Below are positions 6,270-7,034 of a stretch of 7,034 bases of DNA, piece after piece. The notes beneath the pieces are model-generated. The model made no database searches. It was not told the origin of the DNA and saw only the letters and a list, made by a program, of their open reading frames with translations. This DNA comes from an uncultured Pirellula sp. (GTDB lineage: Bacteria; Planctomycetota; Planctomycetia; Pirellulales; Pirellulaceae). Made by a program: the position numbers and the translations under genes. Numbering within the stretch: position 1 is the stretch's first letter; each line of letters starts with the position of its first letter. The stretch lies in the NCBI GenBank assembly GCA_903837255.1, contig CAILTZ010000245.1:1-7034 (forward strand), given 5' to 3'.

Positions 6270-7034
6270 TTGAACACTCCAAACGAACCTGCGCGCGGCG
6301 AGCGCAACAACCGCTTTCTTGCTTGGCTTCTTTTGGGCACGGCAATCTTCTTTTTGTTTAACAGCACTCGGCAGTCTCAAGCTCTGCGCGAGCAGCAGGA
6401 ACGCAAGAAGCTCGAAGATATCTCGGGGACCAAGTCGAAGCGATTGGAAGAGGCCAAAGCATTTGCGGAAAAGTTTGCTTCGGAAAATCCGAACGTCGCT
6501 GTGCCTGATAAGGCTCCTCGCAAACGATGGACGCTCGGAACGATGAATTCGGACGATGGTTACCGTTTCTTGGTAACCCTTGATAACCTTGGAGCAACCC
6601 TCGAGCGAATCGAATTGGTCGAGCAGACCGAATCTGGCCATTTTGCGTACCGCTCGTTGCAAACCAAAAACATCGCCGGATACCTGGGCTATCTTGCTGG
6701 CCAAGACCGCTCTGGCGGCGGGGTGATTGTTAACTCTGTGCCACGCGGTTCGGCCGCAGCGCTGGCCAAGGTCCAAGGTGCAGCGGGGGCCATGGTTGAA
6801 GGCCCAGCGATTGAGCCCGGAGACGTACTGGTCGGATGGGAGGGGCTCGAAGGCCCCGCGAACATCTACCAGCTCAATAAAATATTGTCCAAGTCCAAGC
6901 CTGGCCAGGAGCTGCGTTTGAAGGTCGAGCGGCAAGGAGATTCTTCGAATCCTCAGACGCTGGTTGCCAAGCTGACCGAGCAGCCCGTGGCGGTCCTTCG
7001 ATCCGAAGACGACTTTCCGATCGAAGGAGTTGTG
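6270..7034 (+). CDS. yidC: Membrane protein insertase YidC, N-terminal part, with PDZ-like insertion (truncated at right edge)
   Basis: YidC inserts proteins into the inner membrane, alone or with SecYEG. Only the first 255 residues are present and the frame runs off the window; the conserved five-helix insertase core lies beyond it. Visible are an N-terminal membrane segment (about 15-31, FLAWLLLGTAIFFLF), a charged probable coiled coil (33-75), and the start of the periplasmic beta domain: RKRWTLGTMNSDDGYRFLV, then LDNLGATLERIEL (about 85-117), the typical opening of Gram-negative YidC. Residues about 148-222 look PDZ-like: GVIVNSVPRGSAAALA, then PGDVLVGWEGL and PGQELRLKVERQG. I recall such insertions in planctomycete YidC. 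The start is TTG at 6270, because the in-frame stop TAG lies at 6225-6227 and no ATG or GTG comes between; no strong ribosome-binding site is seen. The usual upstream neighbours rpmH and rnpA are not next to it. Confidence 0.85.
   Translation, partial: MNTPNEPARGERNNRFLAWLLLGTAIFFLFNSTRQSQALREQQERKKLEDISGTKSKRLEEAKAFAEKFASENPNVAVPDKAPRKRWTLGTMNSDDGYRFLVTLDNLGATLERIELVEQTESGHFAYRSLQTKNIAGYLGYLAGQDRSGGGVIVNSVPRGSAAALAKVQGAAGAMVEGPAIEPGDVLVGWEGLEGPANIYQLNKILSKSKPGQELRLKVERQGDSSNPQTLVAKLTEQPVAVLRSEDDFPIEGVV

Noticed and set aside
6132..6935. 267-codon minus-strand open frame at the right end
   Set aside because: It is antisense to yidC, whose + strand frame has a recognisable membrane segment, beta domain and PDZ-like motifs; the minus translation shows no domain.

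Overview
The window looks like chromosomal DNA of a planctomycete, most likely of the Pirellulales / Rhodopirellula group. The signs are moderate GC, an outer-membrane barrel resembling the planctomycete DUF1551/BBP7 family, a YidC with a PDZ-like insertion in its periplasmic domain, a small Hanks-type kinase, a secreted pilus-N/BON protein without a secretin channel, and GTG or TTG starts on some genes. The placement rests on protein resemblance alone, because there is no rRNA in the window.

Layout: (1) Bases 1-1187, + strand, hold the 3' two thirds of a SulP-family anion transporter; its 5' end lies outside the window. (2) A 102-base gap separates it from a convergent minus-strand block. 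In transcription order (right to left) that block is: a secreted pilus-assembly-N/BON protein (5919-4207), a beta-barrel outer-membrane protein (4128-2692), a small four-cysteine zinc-ribbon-like protein (2489-2235) and a soluble Ser/Thr kinase (2153-1290). (3) Bases 5920-6269 are a divergent promoter region. (4) From 6270 to the right edge, + strand, lies the N-terminal part of yidC, the Sec-associated membrane protein insertase.

The pilus-N/BON gene and the barrel gene look like a two-gene envelope unit. Both products carry a signal peptide and a long low-complexity linker before a folded C-terminal part. They are 78 bases apart and in the same reading frame, separated in that frame by a single TAA. 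That junction contains a 16-base tandem repeat that re-copies the last codons and stop of the upstream gene. The zinc-ribbon and kinase genes follow 202 bases further on and may form a second small unit; the function of this pair is unknown.

The least ordinary features are the 16-base repeat at 4162-4221, an operator-like dyad over the predicted yidC promoter (6157-6184), the non-RD kinase with a degenerate glycine loop, and the PDZ-like insertion in YidC. I see no CRISPR array, tRNA, rRNA, transposase or phage gene.
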